Assembly (NCBI RefSeq): GCF_017303155.1
Contig: NZ_JAEKJR010000001.1
Coordinates: 1,178,001 to 1,242,000, forward strand
Direction: 5' to 3'
DNA from: Microbulbifer salipaludis
Lineage (GTDB): Bacteria > Pseudomonadota > Gammaproteobacteria > Pseudomonadales > Cellvibrionaceae
Length of the DNA: 64,000 nt
Made by a program: the position numbers and the translations under genes. This document shows, one piece after another, positions 1-9,533 of the stretch; the first letter of the stretch is position 1, and each line of letters begins with the position of its first letter. The notes beneath the pieces are model-generated. The model worked only from the letters and a program-made list of their open reading frames with translations. It was not told the DNA's origin and made no database searches.

Positions 1-192
1 CGCCAGATCGGGGATGTCGTCATGCAACTGAATGAGAACGACGGGCTGACGGTGATACTTGTGGAGCAGAAGCTGGGGTTTGCGCGTCGGGTGGGTAAAG
101 AGTTCCGCCTGATGCAGAAAGGTTCGGTGGTGGCCGCGGACAAGATGGCAAACCTGGACGATGCGCTGATTCGACAATATCTGGCGGTATAG
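1..192 (+). CDS. urtE: ABC transporter ATP-binding protein, C-terminal end (UrtE-like)
   Basis: Only the last 63 codons are inside the window; the frame is open from base 1 to TAG. The residues VILVEQKLGFARRVGKEF followed by a VVAADK stretch match the H-loop-distal end of the short ATPases of the urea (UrtE) and branched-chain amino acid (LivF) importers, where VEQ, FAR and a GxVVA segment recur. These cytoplasmic subunits hydrolyse ATP to drive substrate import. UrtE is favoured over LivF because of the FARR wording, but the upstream genes that would settle it are outside the window. The next gene is convergent and ends 15 bases downstream. Confidence 0.65.
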   Translation, partial: RQIGDVVMQLNENDGLTVILVEQKLGFARRVGKEFRLMQKGSVVAADKMANLDDALIRQYLAV

Positions 193-207
193 AGTCCCGC
201 GGTTGCG

Positions 208-1017
208 TCAACGCACGTCCACCCGGTCACCGATGTGTATGCTGGCCGGTGCCTGCACGGCGGAGGCCGGGGCCAGGTTCATCCCAAAATAAATCTGTCC
301 GTCTTCCCAGCGCCGGTAGCTGGCCAGCGTGCGCAGGGGTTCTTTCTGCGCGCGTCCGGTAAACGGATGCAGGCCGGGGATGGCGCAGCGCGCACAGGGG
401 TGGGTGCAATCGAATACCAGGGGGCCGTCATGGGTGTGTATCGTGAGGGTTTTCCAGTGGTCTTCGGCGAAGGGTTCGCAGCCACTGATCACCAGGTTGG
501 GGCGGAAGCGCAGCATGGAGACCGGCTCGGCGAGGCGACTGTTGAGATCCTCCAGAGAAGCCTGGCTGATCACCAGCAGTGGCGCAGCGTCGGCAAAGCC
601 CACCTGGCGATCTTCTCGCGGCGACACCAGCGGCCGCTGGAATTCTTCCCCCATGGCGACGAGACGCACCGCTGTGCCTAGCTGCTCACTCAACCACTGC
701 GCGGCCGCATCGCCGGCATCGCGCGCAAGCACATCGTCATCCCAGACCCGTACCTCTCTCACATCTGCATCAGCCTCTGGCTGGCGTACATCAATACTGA
801 CCCCCTCGGTATTTTCCAGACGTACGCCGGCCCCGGTTACCGTGGCTTTGAGTTGCGCCATGGCGCGCAGACGGCGCTGGGTGACGAACTGGTTGTTGTC
901 GTCCACCAGCATCCAGCGGCGGTCGTTGACCGCACCGAACTGGTCCAGTGGCAAAGACTTGCACTTGTGCCCCTGCAGGGATTTAACCGGAAAATGGTAG
1001 AGCGCGGAGATTCGCAC
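208..1017 (-). CDS. MOSC domain protein (YcbX-like, without ferredoxin domain)
   Basis: A 269-residue protein starting MRISALYHFPVKSLQG, the typical beta-barrel N-terminal domain of MOSC proteins, followed by the MOSC core. The sequence PCARCAIPGLHPFTGR near the C-terminus carries the conserved cysteine thought to hold the molybdenum cofactor sulfur. YcbX of E. coli is about 370 residues and has a C-terminal 2Fe-2S ferredoxin domain; that domain is absent here, so electrons would have to come from a separate partner. The likely role is molybdenum-cofactor-dependent reduction of N-hydroxylated compounds, inferred from the family. It is transcribed toward the ABC gene and appears monocistronic. 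Confidence 0.85.
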   Translation of the reverse strand: MRISALYHFPVKSLQGHKCKSLPLDQFGAVNDRRWMLVDDNNQFVTQRRLRAMAQLKATVTGAGVRLENTEGVSIDVRQPEADADVREVRVWDDDVLARDAGDAAAQWLSEQLGTAVRLVAMGEEFQRPLVSPREDRQVGFADAAPLLVISQASLEDLNSRLAEPVSMLRFRPNLVISGCEPFAEDHWKTLTIHTHDGPLVFDCTHPCARCAIPGLHPFTGRAQKEPLRTLASYRRWEDGQIYFGMNLAPASAVQAPASIHIGDRVDVR

Positions 1018-1143
1018 CGTCGATTCCTTAATAGGTCGATTCTTTTATGCGCTGATTCTTTCATGGATTGATACTTTCCTGAAGTATTGCGCGCAATCCA
1101 CGCCGCGCATCACGTACATTAACCTGATCCTGTCTTTGCCTGC

Positions 1144-4100
1144 CTACCATTTTTTGTGGAATCCCAAGCGCGCCTCGAATGATTCCAGTTCACCGGAATC
1201 AATATCCTGGGTGTAGTCGATGATGCCGAACAGGCTGGTTGTGCCACTGAAGTCGACCGTCAGGCCGATCCCGGTTTCCAGCATTGTCTGCCCCCGGCCT
1301 ACGAATATGGGGGTGGTATTGAAATAGACCGGGTCGGAGCCGTGGTCTTCATACCAGATGTTGGCCTTGAAGTAGGGACGCCACAAGCTGTTTCCATGCA
1401 GGATATCGGCAACAAATCGACCGCCGATGCGCGCGGTCAATGCATTCACATTATCGAACGAGATATTTGAGAATCTGTCCTGCGAACCGCTCATGTTTTG
1501 GTGTTGCCAGATCAGTTGCCCCTGGGGTTCCAGCGTCCAGGTCCCATCGAGTGGAATGGGGATACCAACCTCCATGGAGGCCGTGATTTCGTTGCCATCG
1601 ATATCCGCGCTCACCCCTCGGTAGGAACGACTCTCTCCGTCAAAACTGGATAACAACAGCACGCCGTCAAAGTAGGCGCCGCCGGGCCAATGGTGGGTCC
1701 AGTAACCGCCCAGATTGTATTGATCCAGCTCCACCTTGCCGGTGGCGAGGTTTTTCTGGGCCAGCGCGAATCCACTCACATCGCCGTTGGCGCCACCGCG
1801 ACCGATCATCACACCGAATATATCCCTTTGTCCGCCGGCACTGCTGCGACCGTAGATGGGAACACCGAGCTGTATTCCCCACAGGTTCCCATCGTACTTC
1901 TGGTCAACGGTACCTCCCTGGCTGAGCTTGAGCTGGTCGCCGAAAGCGCGTACCCAAAGTGCACTGCTGCCGTTATTGCGCTTCGACCAGGCTTGCTCGC
2001 CCTCGCGCTCGTGAAACGTGCCGAGGGTCTCCATGGTCAGGGCCCGGCTCACCGAGGGCAGTGCAACATGGGTGGGCACTTCGGGCCGATAGATCGGAAT
2101 GATGACCCCGCCAGACGACGAGCTGCCGCTTGAGCTGGAGCTGCCACTGGACGAACTACTGGAGCTGCTGGAAGAGCTCCCAGAGGAACTGGAGCTGCTG
2201 CCGGAAGAGCTCCCGGAAGAGCTAGAGCCCGAGGAGCTAGAAGACCCGGACGAACTACTGGATGTGCTGCCACCGGAGCTACCGCTAGAAGAGCCACTTG
2301 AAGAGCTACTTGAAGAGCTACCACTCGAGGAGCTGCTACTGGAGCTACCCGAGCTCGAACCCGACGAGCTGCTGCTGGTGCCACCGGAACTAGAGCTGGA
2401 AGAGCTGCTGGACGAGCTGCTACTGGAGCTACCCGAGCTCGACCCTGACGAGCTGCTGCTAGTGCCGCCGGAGCTGGAGCTGGACGAGCTGCTACTGGAG
2501 CTACCCGAGCTCGAACCCGACGAGCTGCTGCTGGTGCCACCGGAGCTGGAGCTGGAAGAGCTGCTGGACGAGCTGCTACTGGAGCTACCCGAGCTCGAGC
2601 CCGACGAGCTGCTGCTGGTGCCGCCGGAGCTGGAGCTGGACGAGCTGCTGGAAGAACTGCTACTGGAGCTACCCGAGCTCGAGCCTGACGAACTACTGGA
2701 CGTGCTGCCACCGGAGCTACCGCTAGAAGAGCTACTTGAAGAGCTGCCACTCGAGGAGCTGCTACTGGAGCTACCCGAGCTCGAACCCGACGAACCGCCG
2801 GAGCTTGAGCTTGAGGAGCTGCTCGATGAGCTACTGACGATATGAGATCGCAGGTACCAGTTGTTCTCGGTACCCGCACTTACCCCGCCGCGAAACAGCA
2901 AGTATTCATAGGGCCCGGCAGCGACAATGTTCGCCAGGGAAAAAGTACTGGGTGTGCTGCGGCCGTCGATGACCAGATTGACCAGAATGCCATCTGCAAC
3001 CGTGAGTGCGCCGGGGCCACCGGTGTTGTTGATAAACAGCTGGGTAGAGCCCTGCTCATTGCCGATGGTGCGCAAGTAATCGGAGGGCGAGTCATCACTG
3101 GCCAGGAATGTATCGAGTGCCATGCGCCCATTCTGGCCGAGGTAGTCGCCGGTGAGGGAGAGAATATCGAAGGGGCTGTTATTACCGGTCATATCGATCA
3201 GGCCAGCGTTTCTCAAGTCAACGCTATTGCCGGGTACCGCCGGTGCGATTCGTCGCTGGCCCTGGTTGGCAAACAGTGTGGCACTGCGGTCGATAAAAAG
3301 GCTGCCCGTGTTCGTCCCACTGTCGCCAAGTATCAGGTCACCATTCATGGTCAGTTCGGACCCGCTGAGCAGTCTGATCTGTTCCCATTGGGTCAAGCGG
3401 TCGGGTCGGCCACCGATGGTGTTTTCCCACTCCAGCTCGTCCGTTCCGAGACCGCCATTGATGGGGTACCCCATCAGGTTGGTGTCGGTCAGCCCGATCA
3501 GGCGGACGTTATCGTCGCCATCTTGCATATCCAGATTGCGAACCTGTCCGCCACTCCAGGTCAGCTCGTCATCGCCCGCACCGGCCATATAGCTGGTTAG
3601 CACTCCGCCGAGGATCGTCGCCTGATCTTTCCCGTCGCCCTGTTGCACCGAATTTACAAAGCCACCCTCCATCACGAAGGTGTCATCGCCCGAGCCCTGA
3701 TCCACCTGAGAGTTGATTCGGGCACCGGCGCGATTAATGACGGTGTCGCGGCCGTTGTCCAGTGACACGGCGGCGCCTTGAATGGTGCCGGCATTGTCGA
3801 CCAGGGTGTCCGCGTTGCCGGTAACCTGGATCCCAGAATTGAGCGTGGCGCTTGCCTCGTTGGTGATACGCAGGGAGCCATTCCCTGAGGCGGTAATACC
3901 CTGATTCAGCGTGCCCTGGTTGACGACGGAATTGTCACCATCACCGTTAATGGTCAGGAACTGGTTGATGTTACCTGTGGCGCGGTTGACGATGTTGTGG
4001 TCACCATCTCCGGACATTTCCAGCCCCTGATTGATGGTTCCCGCATTGTCAAAGTTCAACATGCCAATGTTGAGCAGGCTGACACTTTGCAGAATGCCTG

Positions 4101-4371
4101 CATTGTCGATAGTGAGCATATTTACATCGGTGGCGGCGATGGTCCCGTTCAGGCTGGCCCCCGGCAGAATATCGATCGTTAGTTCTCTGAGGTTATCTAC
4201 CGCAAATCCGGGATCGCTACCGGAGCAGGTAATGGTATCGCCGGACATCGGCGGGACCGGCTGGCAGTCTGCCTGTGCCCGGGGAGCAAAAACGCCAGAT
4301 GTGCAAAGCAGGATGAAGAGGAGTGCGAAGGGCGCTGCCCTGTAGCTGGTCTGTCGATGCGTCAAATCCAT
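1144..4371 (-). CDS. Autotransporter with poly-serine linker
   Basis: A 1075-residue type V secretion protein. Residues 1-34 form a signal peptide ending AQA, followed by a Cys-containing segment (DCQPVPP...ITCSG) common at the start of autotransporter passengers. Residues of about 60-500 are repetitive Asn/Gly/Asp-rich strands (DNAGTI, NRATGNI, GDGDN type) consistent with a beta-helix passenger. Residues of about 511-755 are almost entirely Ser with scattered Gly and Thr, in imperfect units that begin GGTSSSSSGSSSG. The last 270 residues look like an outer-membrane beta-barrel ending in Trp. Serine codons are mixed, which would limit slippage. Poly-serine linkers are known in secreted enzymes of Saccharophagus and its relatives; finding one between passenger and barrel is unusual. 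Passenger function is not recognisable. Confidence 0.85.
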   Translation of the reverse strand: MDLTHRQTSYRAAPFALLFILLCTSGVFAPRAQADCQPVPPMSGDTITCSGSDPGFAVDNLRELTIDILPGASLNGTIAATDVNMLTIDNAGILQSVSLLNIGMLNFDNAGTINQGLEMSGDGDHNIVNRATGNINQFLTINGDGDNSVVNQGTLNQGITASGNGSLRITNEASATLNSGIQVTGNADTLVDNAGTIQGAAVSLDNGRDTVINRAGARINSQVDQGSGDDTFVMEGGFVNSVQQGDGKDQATILGGVLTSYMAGAGDDELTWSGGQVRNLDMQDGDDNVRLIGLTDTNLMGYPINGGLGTDELEWENTIGGRPDRLTQWEQIRLLSGSELTMNGDLILGDSGTNTGSLFIDRSATLFANQGQRRIAPAVPGNSVDLRNAGLIDMTGNNSPFDILSLTGDYLGQNGRMALDTFLASDDSPSDYLRTIGNEQGSTQLFINNTGGPGALTVADGILVNLVIDGRSTPSTFSLANIVAAGPYEYLLFRGGVSAGTENNWYLRSHIVSSSSSSSSSSSSGGSSGSSSGSSSSSSSSGSSSSSSSSGSSGGSTSSSSSGSSSGSSSSSSSSSSSSSSSGGTSSSSSGSSSGSSSSSSSSSSSSSSSGGTSSSSSGSSSGSSSSSSSSSSSGGTSSSSSGSSSGSSSSSSSSSSSSSSSGGTSSSSSGSSSGSSSSSSSSGSSSSSSSSGSSSGSSGGSTSSSSSGSSSSSGSSSSGSSSGSSSSSSGSSSSSSSSSSSGSSSSSGSSSSGGVIIPIYRPEVPTHVALPSVSRALTMETLGTFHEREGEQAWSKRNNGSSALWVRAFGDQLKLSQGGTVDQKYDGNLWGIQLGVPIYGRSSAGGQRDIFGVMIGRGGANGDVSGFALAQKNLATGKVELDQYNLGGYWTHHWPGGAYFDGVLLLSSFDGESRSYRGVSADIDGNEITASMEVGIPIPLDGTWTLEPQGQLIWQHQNMSGSQDRFSNISFDNVNALTARIGGRFVADILHGNSLWRPYFKANIWYEDHGSDPVYFNTTPIFVGRGQTMLETGIGLTVDFSGTTSLFGIIDYTQDIDSGELESFEARLGFHKKW

Positions 4372-4582
4372 AGGTGTTTCTCAGTGTCCTTTCCCCTGGC
4401 TTGTATGCCGGTTGCGGACCCGGGGTGCCAGTTGATCCGTGGAAGTCAGTATTGACATCTATTACCTGTTATTGGGATGGCTCAAGTTTAGGCTGACTCC
4501 ATTGTTTGACGGGGTTTTCGCCGACAGTGTGGTAAGATTTCGCGTCATTAATTCAATAAAAGAAGCGTGGGAAGTGAGCGCG

Positions 4583-6283
4583 ATGGAATTCGCACGGTGG
4601 GTTTGGGGGGTGGCGCTGATAGGCCTTTCGCTGAGTGCCGGGGCGAGCCCGTTTGTTGTCGGGGAGGGACAGCGCCCGCAAAGTCTTACTCCGTATCTGC
4701 AAATCCTGGTCGATGAGCCGGGTAAGCTGGAACTTCAGGATGTGTGGGCGGCTTCATCGCAACGGTGGCAGAGTGGCGTCAATGCAAGTTTTGGTTTTAG
4801 TGAAGCGGCCTACTGGGTAGCGATTACCTTACAGAACACCAGCGATGCCCCGATGGGGATGATCATTCGTCAGGATTATCCACTGATTGACCAACTGGAT
4901 TTCTGGCAGCCTTCTCTTGATGGCGGCTGGCGGCATACGGCAACCGGTGACCGGCGCCCATTCGACTCCCGACCCTTGAATTTGCGCGATTTCGTTTTCC
5001 CGATCACGTTACCCGCAAACACCACACACACCTTTTACTTACGTTACCAGACGGCGGGCTCGATGAATATCGGCCTTAGCGTGAGCAGTGAGACCGCCTT
5101 TCTACCACAGCTGGGGAAAGAGCAAATATTGCTGGGTATCTACTACGGTGGATTCCTCGTACTGGTGATCTATAACCTGTTCCTCTTTCTGGCCGTGCGG
5201 GATCGGGCCTATGCCTATTACATGGGTTATGCCATCAGTTATGGGCTTTATTTCGGGGTGCACAATGGTGTTTATTTCCAGTACCTGTGGCCCGGAAACC
5301 CCTGGCTGGCCAATCAGAGCTTGCTGATTCTGCTTGGGCTGACATTGATCTTCGGCATTCAGTTTGTGCGCACCATCTGTTCTGGCCCCCGCCTGGCTCC
5401 GCGTACCGATCGGGTTGCCCGTTGGGTTCTCTACGCACTGTTCCCGTTAACAGCTATTGCCCCTTTCGTTGATTATGGGCCGATGATCGTGGTTCTAGCG
5501 CTGTTAACCCTGATGCTCTCCATTCTGTTCATGGTGATGGGGGTGATCAGCCTGTTACGCGGCTCGGTCCCTGCGCGCTACTTTTTGGTGGGGTGGGCGG
5601 CACTGTTGGTGAGTGTGGTCATCTACATGCTGAAAACGTTCGGCCTTGTGCCACATAACGGTTTTACCCACAACGCCTTTCAGGTAGGTGCGTTGGTAGA
5701 GATGGTGCTGTTGTCGCTGGCGTTGGGTGCCAGAGTAGGGGAAATACAGCGGTACGGTTATACGGATCAGTTGACCACTCTATTCAACCGCCGCTATTTT
5801 GATGAGCGGTTGGCGAGGGAGTTTACCCTCGCAGCTCGCAGTGGAACGCCGCTAGCACTGTTGATCCTTGACCTCGACCACTTTAAAGCGATCAATGATC
5901 GACTGGGACATGTTCGCGGTGATGATGCCCTGTGTGCGGTCGGGCAGCTGTTGCGAAAGCAGGTGCGCAAACCGGTATTGGCCTGCCGCTACGGTGGCGA
6001 GGAATTCGCAATCCTCCTGCCCCGCACTGACCGTGAGCAGGCATCTGCGGTTGCTGGGCGACTGCTCAAACTCGTATCGGAACTGGCACTGGACGGAATT
6101 TCCCTGAGCGCAAGTATCGGTATTGCCACCTTCGAGCAGCAAAACTTTGCCTCTGCCATGCAGCTCATTGAAGCCGCTGACGCCGCACTGTATCGCGCCA
6201 AGCAGTCTGGTCGTAATCGGTTTGAACTGGCGCAGTGTGAATCTGATGTAAATGCGCCGACATTGGCAGCTGTTACACAATAA
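4583..6283 (+). CDS. 7TM-DISM diguanylate cyclase (GGEEF)
   Basis: A membrane c-di-GMP synthase of 566 residues. An N-terminal signal and a periplasmic 7TMR-DISM extracellular domain (QILVDEPGKLELQDVW...AYWVAITLQNTSD) are followed by seven hydrophobic segments, then a GGDEF domain starting DQLTTLFNRRYFDERL. The active-site loop is RYGGEEFAILLPR, with GGEEF at about residues 471-475, so the cyclase should be catalytic. The usual RxxD inhibitory site five residues upstream reads RKPV, so product inhibition is probably lost. ATG 4583 is chosen because it starts directly at the signal peptide; the frame stays open to an upstream ATG at 4439 and to GTG 4574, but the added residues fit no domain. 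Confidence 0.9.
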   Translation: MEFARWVWGVALIGLSLSAGASPFVVGEGQRPQSLTPYLQILVDEPGKLELQDVWAASSQRWQSGVNASFGFSEAAYWVAITLQNTSDAPMGMIIRQDYPLIDQLDFWQPSLDGGWRHTATGDRRPFDSRPLNLRDFVFPITLPANTTHTFYLRYQTAGSMNIGLSVSSETAFLPQLGKEQILLGIYYGGFLVLVIYNLFLFLAVRDRAYAYYMGYAISYGLYFGVHNGVYFQYLWPGNPWLANQSLLILLGLTLIFGIQFVRTICSGPRLAPRTDRVARWVLYALFPLTAIAPFVDYGPMIVVLALLTLMLSILFMVMGVISLLRGSVPARYFLVGWAALLVSVVIYMLKTFGLVPHNGFTHNAFQVGALVEMVLLSLALGARVGEIQRYGYTDQLTTLFNRRYFDERLAREFTLAARSGTPLALLILDLDHFKAINDRLGHVRGDDALCAVGQLLRKQVRKPVLACRYGGEEFAILLPRTDREQASAVAGRLLKLVSELALDGISLSASIGIATFEQQNFASAMQLIEAADAALYRAKQSGRNRFELAQCESDVNAPTLAAVTQ

Positions 6284-6355
6284 ACGCATTGAGGGTATCA
6301 ATCGCCGGTTTCAAAAGACTTAACCCCCGGTGTTTGACCCCAGAAGGAATTTGAT

Positions 6356-6889
6356 ATGAAAACCCCTGTCGGCATTTTGCTTGCCCTGTTGTTCATTGCA
6401 CCGCTGACCCTGTCCGCGGAGTTTTCCAAGGGGCCGGTGATTACGAATTATGGCGGTGTAGCGGGAGTAAAACAGACGGTTCCGTTGAAGGGGCATGAGC
6501 AGTTCAAGGTGGTATTCGATGTGGCGGATCAGGGTGATAAAGACAAAGCCAATCGTCGGTTTGAAAACCTCGCTCGCTTCCTGAACATGCAGGCGCGTGC
6601 CGGCGTTCCCCCTGAGCAGATTGCGCTGGCGCTGGTGGTACATGGCAAGGCAGGGTTCGATCTGCTCAGCAACCCGCAGTTCGAGAAAAAATTCGGGATT
6701 AAAAATCCCAATGCACCGCTGCTGAAGGCGCTGCAGGAGCAGGGTGTGACGATACATCTGTGTGGCCAGTCTGCCGCGTACTACGGTATTGAAAATGCGC
6801 ACTTGCTACCCGGTATCAATATGGCGCTGTCTGCCATGACGGCAAATGCGTTGCTGCAGCAGCAAGGGTATACACTGAATCCATTTTAA
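6356..6889 (+). CDS. Exported DsrE-family protein
   Basis: A 177-residue protein with a signal peptide (MKTPVGILLALLFIAPLTLSA) and a DsrE/DsrF-like fold: KVVFDVADQG near the start, ALVVHGKAGFDLL in the middle, and a single Cys at residue 136 in TIHLCGQSAAYYG, the position of the conserved cysteine in this family. Cytoplasmic members move sulfur; exported members like this are mostly uncharacterised, so the role is open. It lies 70 bases after the diguanylate cyclase in the same direction and runs toward the NYN-domain gene. Confidence 0.85.
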   Translation: MKTPVGILLALLFIAPLTLSAEFSKGPVITNYGGVAGVKQTVPLKGHEQFKVVFDVADQGDKDKANRRFENLARFLNMQARAGVPPEQIALALVVHGKAGFDLLSNPQFEKKFGIKNPNAPLLKALQEQGVTIHLCGQSAAYYGIENAHLLPGINMALSAMTANALLQQQGYTLNPF

Positions 6890-6917
6890 TGGGGCACTAG
6901 GGGTGTGCCCTATTCAG

Positions 6918-7430
6918 TCAGCGCAGTAGCAGTTCGTTGTCGATGGGAATGAATGTGCTCGCTGCGTCGATCAGTGTGCCCGCGGTCAGCGCGCGAACCC
7001 CGTACACTTCTACTTGTTTGTTGTGGTCGTGGCGCAGCTTTTTCACCAGAAGATCAAAATCCCCGTCGCCGGAGACCAGAATGACGGTGTCTGCGGCACT
7101 CCCATGTTCCAGCGCATCGATGGTGATGCCCACATCCCAGTCGCCTTTTGCCGAGCCATCGGATCGCTGAATATAGGGTTTCAGCTTTACCTCGAAGCCG
7201 ATGGCCCGGAGTATATTTTGAAATTCCCGCTGCTTAGGATCACCGCGATCAATGGCGTAGGCAATGGCGGTGGTTGCCTGCCTCCCCTGTGTGGCTCGGG
7301 ACCAGAAAGCGTTGTAATTGAAGTTGCAGCGGAATGCCTGCCTGGTTGTGTAATACACATTCTGCACATCTACAAAAATCGCTATTTTTTCGACGTCACA
7401 GGGTTTCGGATTCTGATCACTGGTATCCAT
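6918..7430 (-). CDS. NYN domain protein (LabA/DUF88 family)
   Basis: A 170-residue PIN-like nuclease-fold protein. The acidic residues expected for a metal-dependent RNase site are visible: Asp in AIFVDVQNVYY, Asp pair in KGDWDVGITIDAL, and SGDGDFDLLVKKL. LabA/DUF88 proteins are thought to act on RNA; the target here is unknown. The length is that of the bare domain, with no OST-HTH/LOTUS C-terminal extension. The stop of the downstream-oriented hybrid kinase gene is 35 bases upstream of this start, and both are on the same strand, so they may be co-transcribed. Confidence 0.85.
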   Translation of the reverse strand: MDTSDQNPKPCDVEKIAIFVDVQNVYYTTRQAFRCNFNYNAFWSRATQGRQATTAIAYAIDRGDPKQREFQNILRAIGFEVKLKPYIQRSDGSAKGDWDVGITIDALEHGSAADTVILVSGDGDFDLLVKKLRHDHNKQVEVYGVRALTAGTLIDAASTFIPIDNELLLR

Positions 7431-7465
7431 CGGGACTTTTCTTGTGATTGCGGTTTAGGTATCCC

Positions 7466-9337
7466 TTACTGGGGCTCGACGGGATTCTCTAGATGACGTG
7501 CGTGCTTCCGCATAGCAGAAATCAGCTGGGCGAAGGCAATGGGCTTGGTCAGGTAGTCATCCATGCCAGCTTCCAGTGCGGCAGCTCTCTGTTCACTGAA
7601 GGCAGCGGCAGAGAGACCGATAATTGGAACCTGTCGGATTTCCGGTAGCTGACGGATTTCCCGGGTGGCCTCAAGACCGTTCAGGCCGGGTAACTGGACA
7701 TCCATAAATATCAGGTCGGGGCGTATCGCCAGTGCTTTTTCGACGCCCTCACGCCCGGTGGTAACAAATGTGGTGACTACGCCTACATCATCGCAGAAGG
7801 CCTGCATCAGTGCTTGGTTGAGCGCGTTGTCTTCGACAATCAGCGCCCTGATGCCTCGCAGTTCTGCAGGGGATTTGTCATCACTGGCCGGCCGTGGAGA
7901 TACCGGACTTCCACAGCGCAGTGGTAGCCGCACCTGAAAGCGGGTTCCTCGTTCGCGTTCGCTGTCCAAACAGATCTCGCCGCCCAGAAGTTCCACCAGG
8001 CTGCGGGTAATGGGAAGCCCAAGACCGGTGCCCCGGGCTTGTCCATCGGCGGACTTGTCTACCTGCTCGAACGGCTCAAAGATAAGCGCCTGCTGCTCCG
8101 CCGGGATACCAATTCCATTATCAATAACTTCGATGAGTAGAGTTTCTGTGTCCGCCAGTTCCGCTTTTCGATGAAATTTGATTTCAATCGTGCTCGTTTC
8201 GGGTGAAAACTTGATGGCATTGCCAATCAGGTTGATTAGTATCTGTGACAGCTTGCTGCGATCGCAGCGGACGAATTCGGGCAGCCGCGGATCAATATCG
8301 CACAACAAGTGCAGTGACTTTTTGACGGCAAGCGACTCACAGGAAACAAGGATGCTTTTGATCAGGCCACGTAGTTGAAAGTCTTCGTCGATGGCTTCGA
8401 TTTTTCCGGCCTCGATGCGGGAAATGTCCAGCACATCATTGACCAGCTCCGCTAGCCCCTGGCCACTGATCGCAATTTTTTCCAGAAATCCGCCAAATTC
8501 GGGTGGGAGGCCAGACCTCGTACTGCGGTTCAACAGTAACTGGCTGAAACCCACTATGCTGTTAAGCGGCGTGCGGATTTCGTGACTCATGTTGGTGAGA
8601 AACTGGGTCTTGGAGCGGCTATAGAACTCTGCTTTTTCTTTGGCCTGCACCAGCTCCCGCTCCAGCGATTTACGATCCGTAATATCCAGAATAACGCCGA
8701 TCAGCCCGCCCAGTCGACCATCTTCCAGCTCATAGGCTGCCTTGTTGAATATGACGTCATGCAGGCTGCCATCGGCATAGACCACCTGCGCCTCGTAGAC
8801 TTGCTGCCCCCGCTGCAGCATCAGTTCAATGTCTTTTTCGTGGTAGATCTTCGCCTGTGGACCCGGTGAAACCCCATAAACTGACCGGCCGACAATATCG
8901 TCCCGACTCTTGCCAAGAAAGAGTTCAAATGCCCGGTTGCAGCCGGTGTAAATACCTTTGGCATTTTTATAGAAAATTGGCGCAGGGATGGCATCAATCA
9001 GGATCTGGAGAAACTGAAGCTGATCGGATAGCGCCAACTCGGTGGCTTCCCGCTCCAGCAATTCCCGTTGATAGCGGGCGTTCAGCTTTTCCTGATGTGT
9101 GAGCGAGGCAGAAAGCCGAGCAATGAGCCGATGGTGCCTGCGATACATCAGGTAACAGCCGATGCCGACCAGGGCGGTGGCGAGGAGCATTCTTGCGGCT
9201 GCGCCCAGAAGTTGCTGGTCACGCGGCAGGCCCAGGGTAAGTATCCACTCGCTGACGCCCAATAATGTCACAACCGCAAGGCCCCCAGGCAGATAGTAGC
9301 GCTTGAGTGGGAACTGGGTCCGGGATGAAAAATTCAT
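7466..9337 (-). CDS. Hybrid sensor histidine kinase (2TM-PAS-HisKA-HATPase-REC)
   Basis: A 623-residue membrane kinase. Two hydrophobic segments lie in the first 65 residues, then a short coiled linker (LTHQEKLNARYQRELLEREATE), a PAS domain (LQILIDAIPAPIFYKNAKGIYTGCN), a HisKA domain with FLTNMSHEIRTPLNSIVGFS (His near residue 251), an ATPase domain with DNGIGIPAEQQ and GTGLGLPITRSLVELLGG, and a C-terminal receiver with the acceptor Asp in IFMDVQLPGLNG and Lys in YLTKPI. The domain order is that of BarA/ArcB-type kinases without an Hpt domain, so a separate Hpt protein would be needed to pass the phosphate on. No cognate regulator lies nearby. The signal sensed is unknown. Confidence 0.92.
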   Translation of the reverse strand: MNFSSRTQFPLKRYYLPGGLAVVTLLGVSEWILTLGLPRDQQLLGAAARMLLATALVGIGCYLMYRRHHRLIARLSASLTHQEKLNARYQRELLEREATELALSDQLQFLQILIDAIPAPIFYKNAKGIYTGCNRAFELFLGKSRDDIVGRSVYGVSPGPQAKIYHEKDIELMLQRGQQVYEAQVVYADGSLHDVIFNKAAYELEDGRLGGLIGVILDITDRKSLERELVQAKEKAEFYSRSKTQFLTNMSHEIRTPLNSIVGFSQLLLNRSTRSGLPPEFGGFLEKIAISGQGLAELVNDVLDISRIEAGKIEAIDEDFQLRGLIKSILVSCESLAVKKSLHLLCDIDPRLPEFVRCDRSKLSQILINLIGNAIKFSPETSTIEIKFHRKAELADTETLLIEVIDNGIGIPAEQQALIFEPFEQVDKSADGQARGTGLGLPITRSLVELLGGEICLDSERERGTRFQVRLPLRCGSPVSPRPASDDKSPAELRGIRALIVEDNALNQALMQAFCDDVGVVTTFVTTGREGVEKALAIRPDLIFMDVQLPGLNGLEATREIRQLPEIRQVPIIGLSAAAFSEQRAAALEAGMDDYLTKPIAFAQLISAMRKHARHLENPVEPQ

Positions 9338-9487
9338 AGCGGAGTTCTGTAGTGGCGTTTAGGCCTATCACACTACGCATGCTGGCTGGTTCAGGCAATA
9401 TCCTGCAGCGGTGAAATTCATCAGAAGTAACAAGAAGTGCTGGTTATCTTTTTTTGCGTTGATGAGAAGCTGATGGGCATCGTGGCG

Positions 9488-9512
9488 CAAAAAAGCCCGC
9501 ATGTGCGGGCTT
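9488..9512 (-). terminator. Rho-independent terminator of the ettA remnant
   Basis: A-tract followed by the perfect GCCCGCA/TGCGGGC stem with a two-base loop, read on the minus strand as hairpin plus U-tract just after the truncated ettA stop. It is a diverged duplicate of the terminator at 13652-13676, showing the duplication included the gene's end. Confidence 0.8.
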
Positions 9513-9533
9513 CTTCGCTTTCTCCAAAACCTG

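Noticed and set aside
2099..2845. Long open frame rich in Leu, Glu and Pro on the plus strand
   Set aside because: It is the exact antisense of the serine-repeat linker of the autotransporter; Ser codon repeats read backward give Leu/Glu/Pro codons. No start signal or family match.
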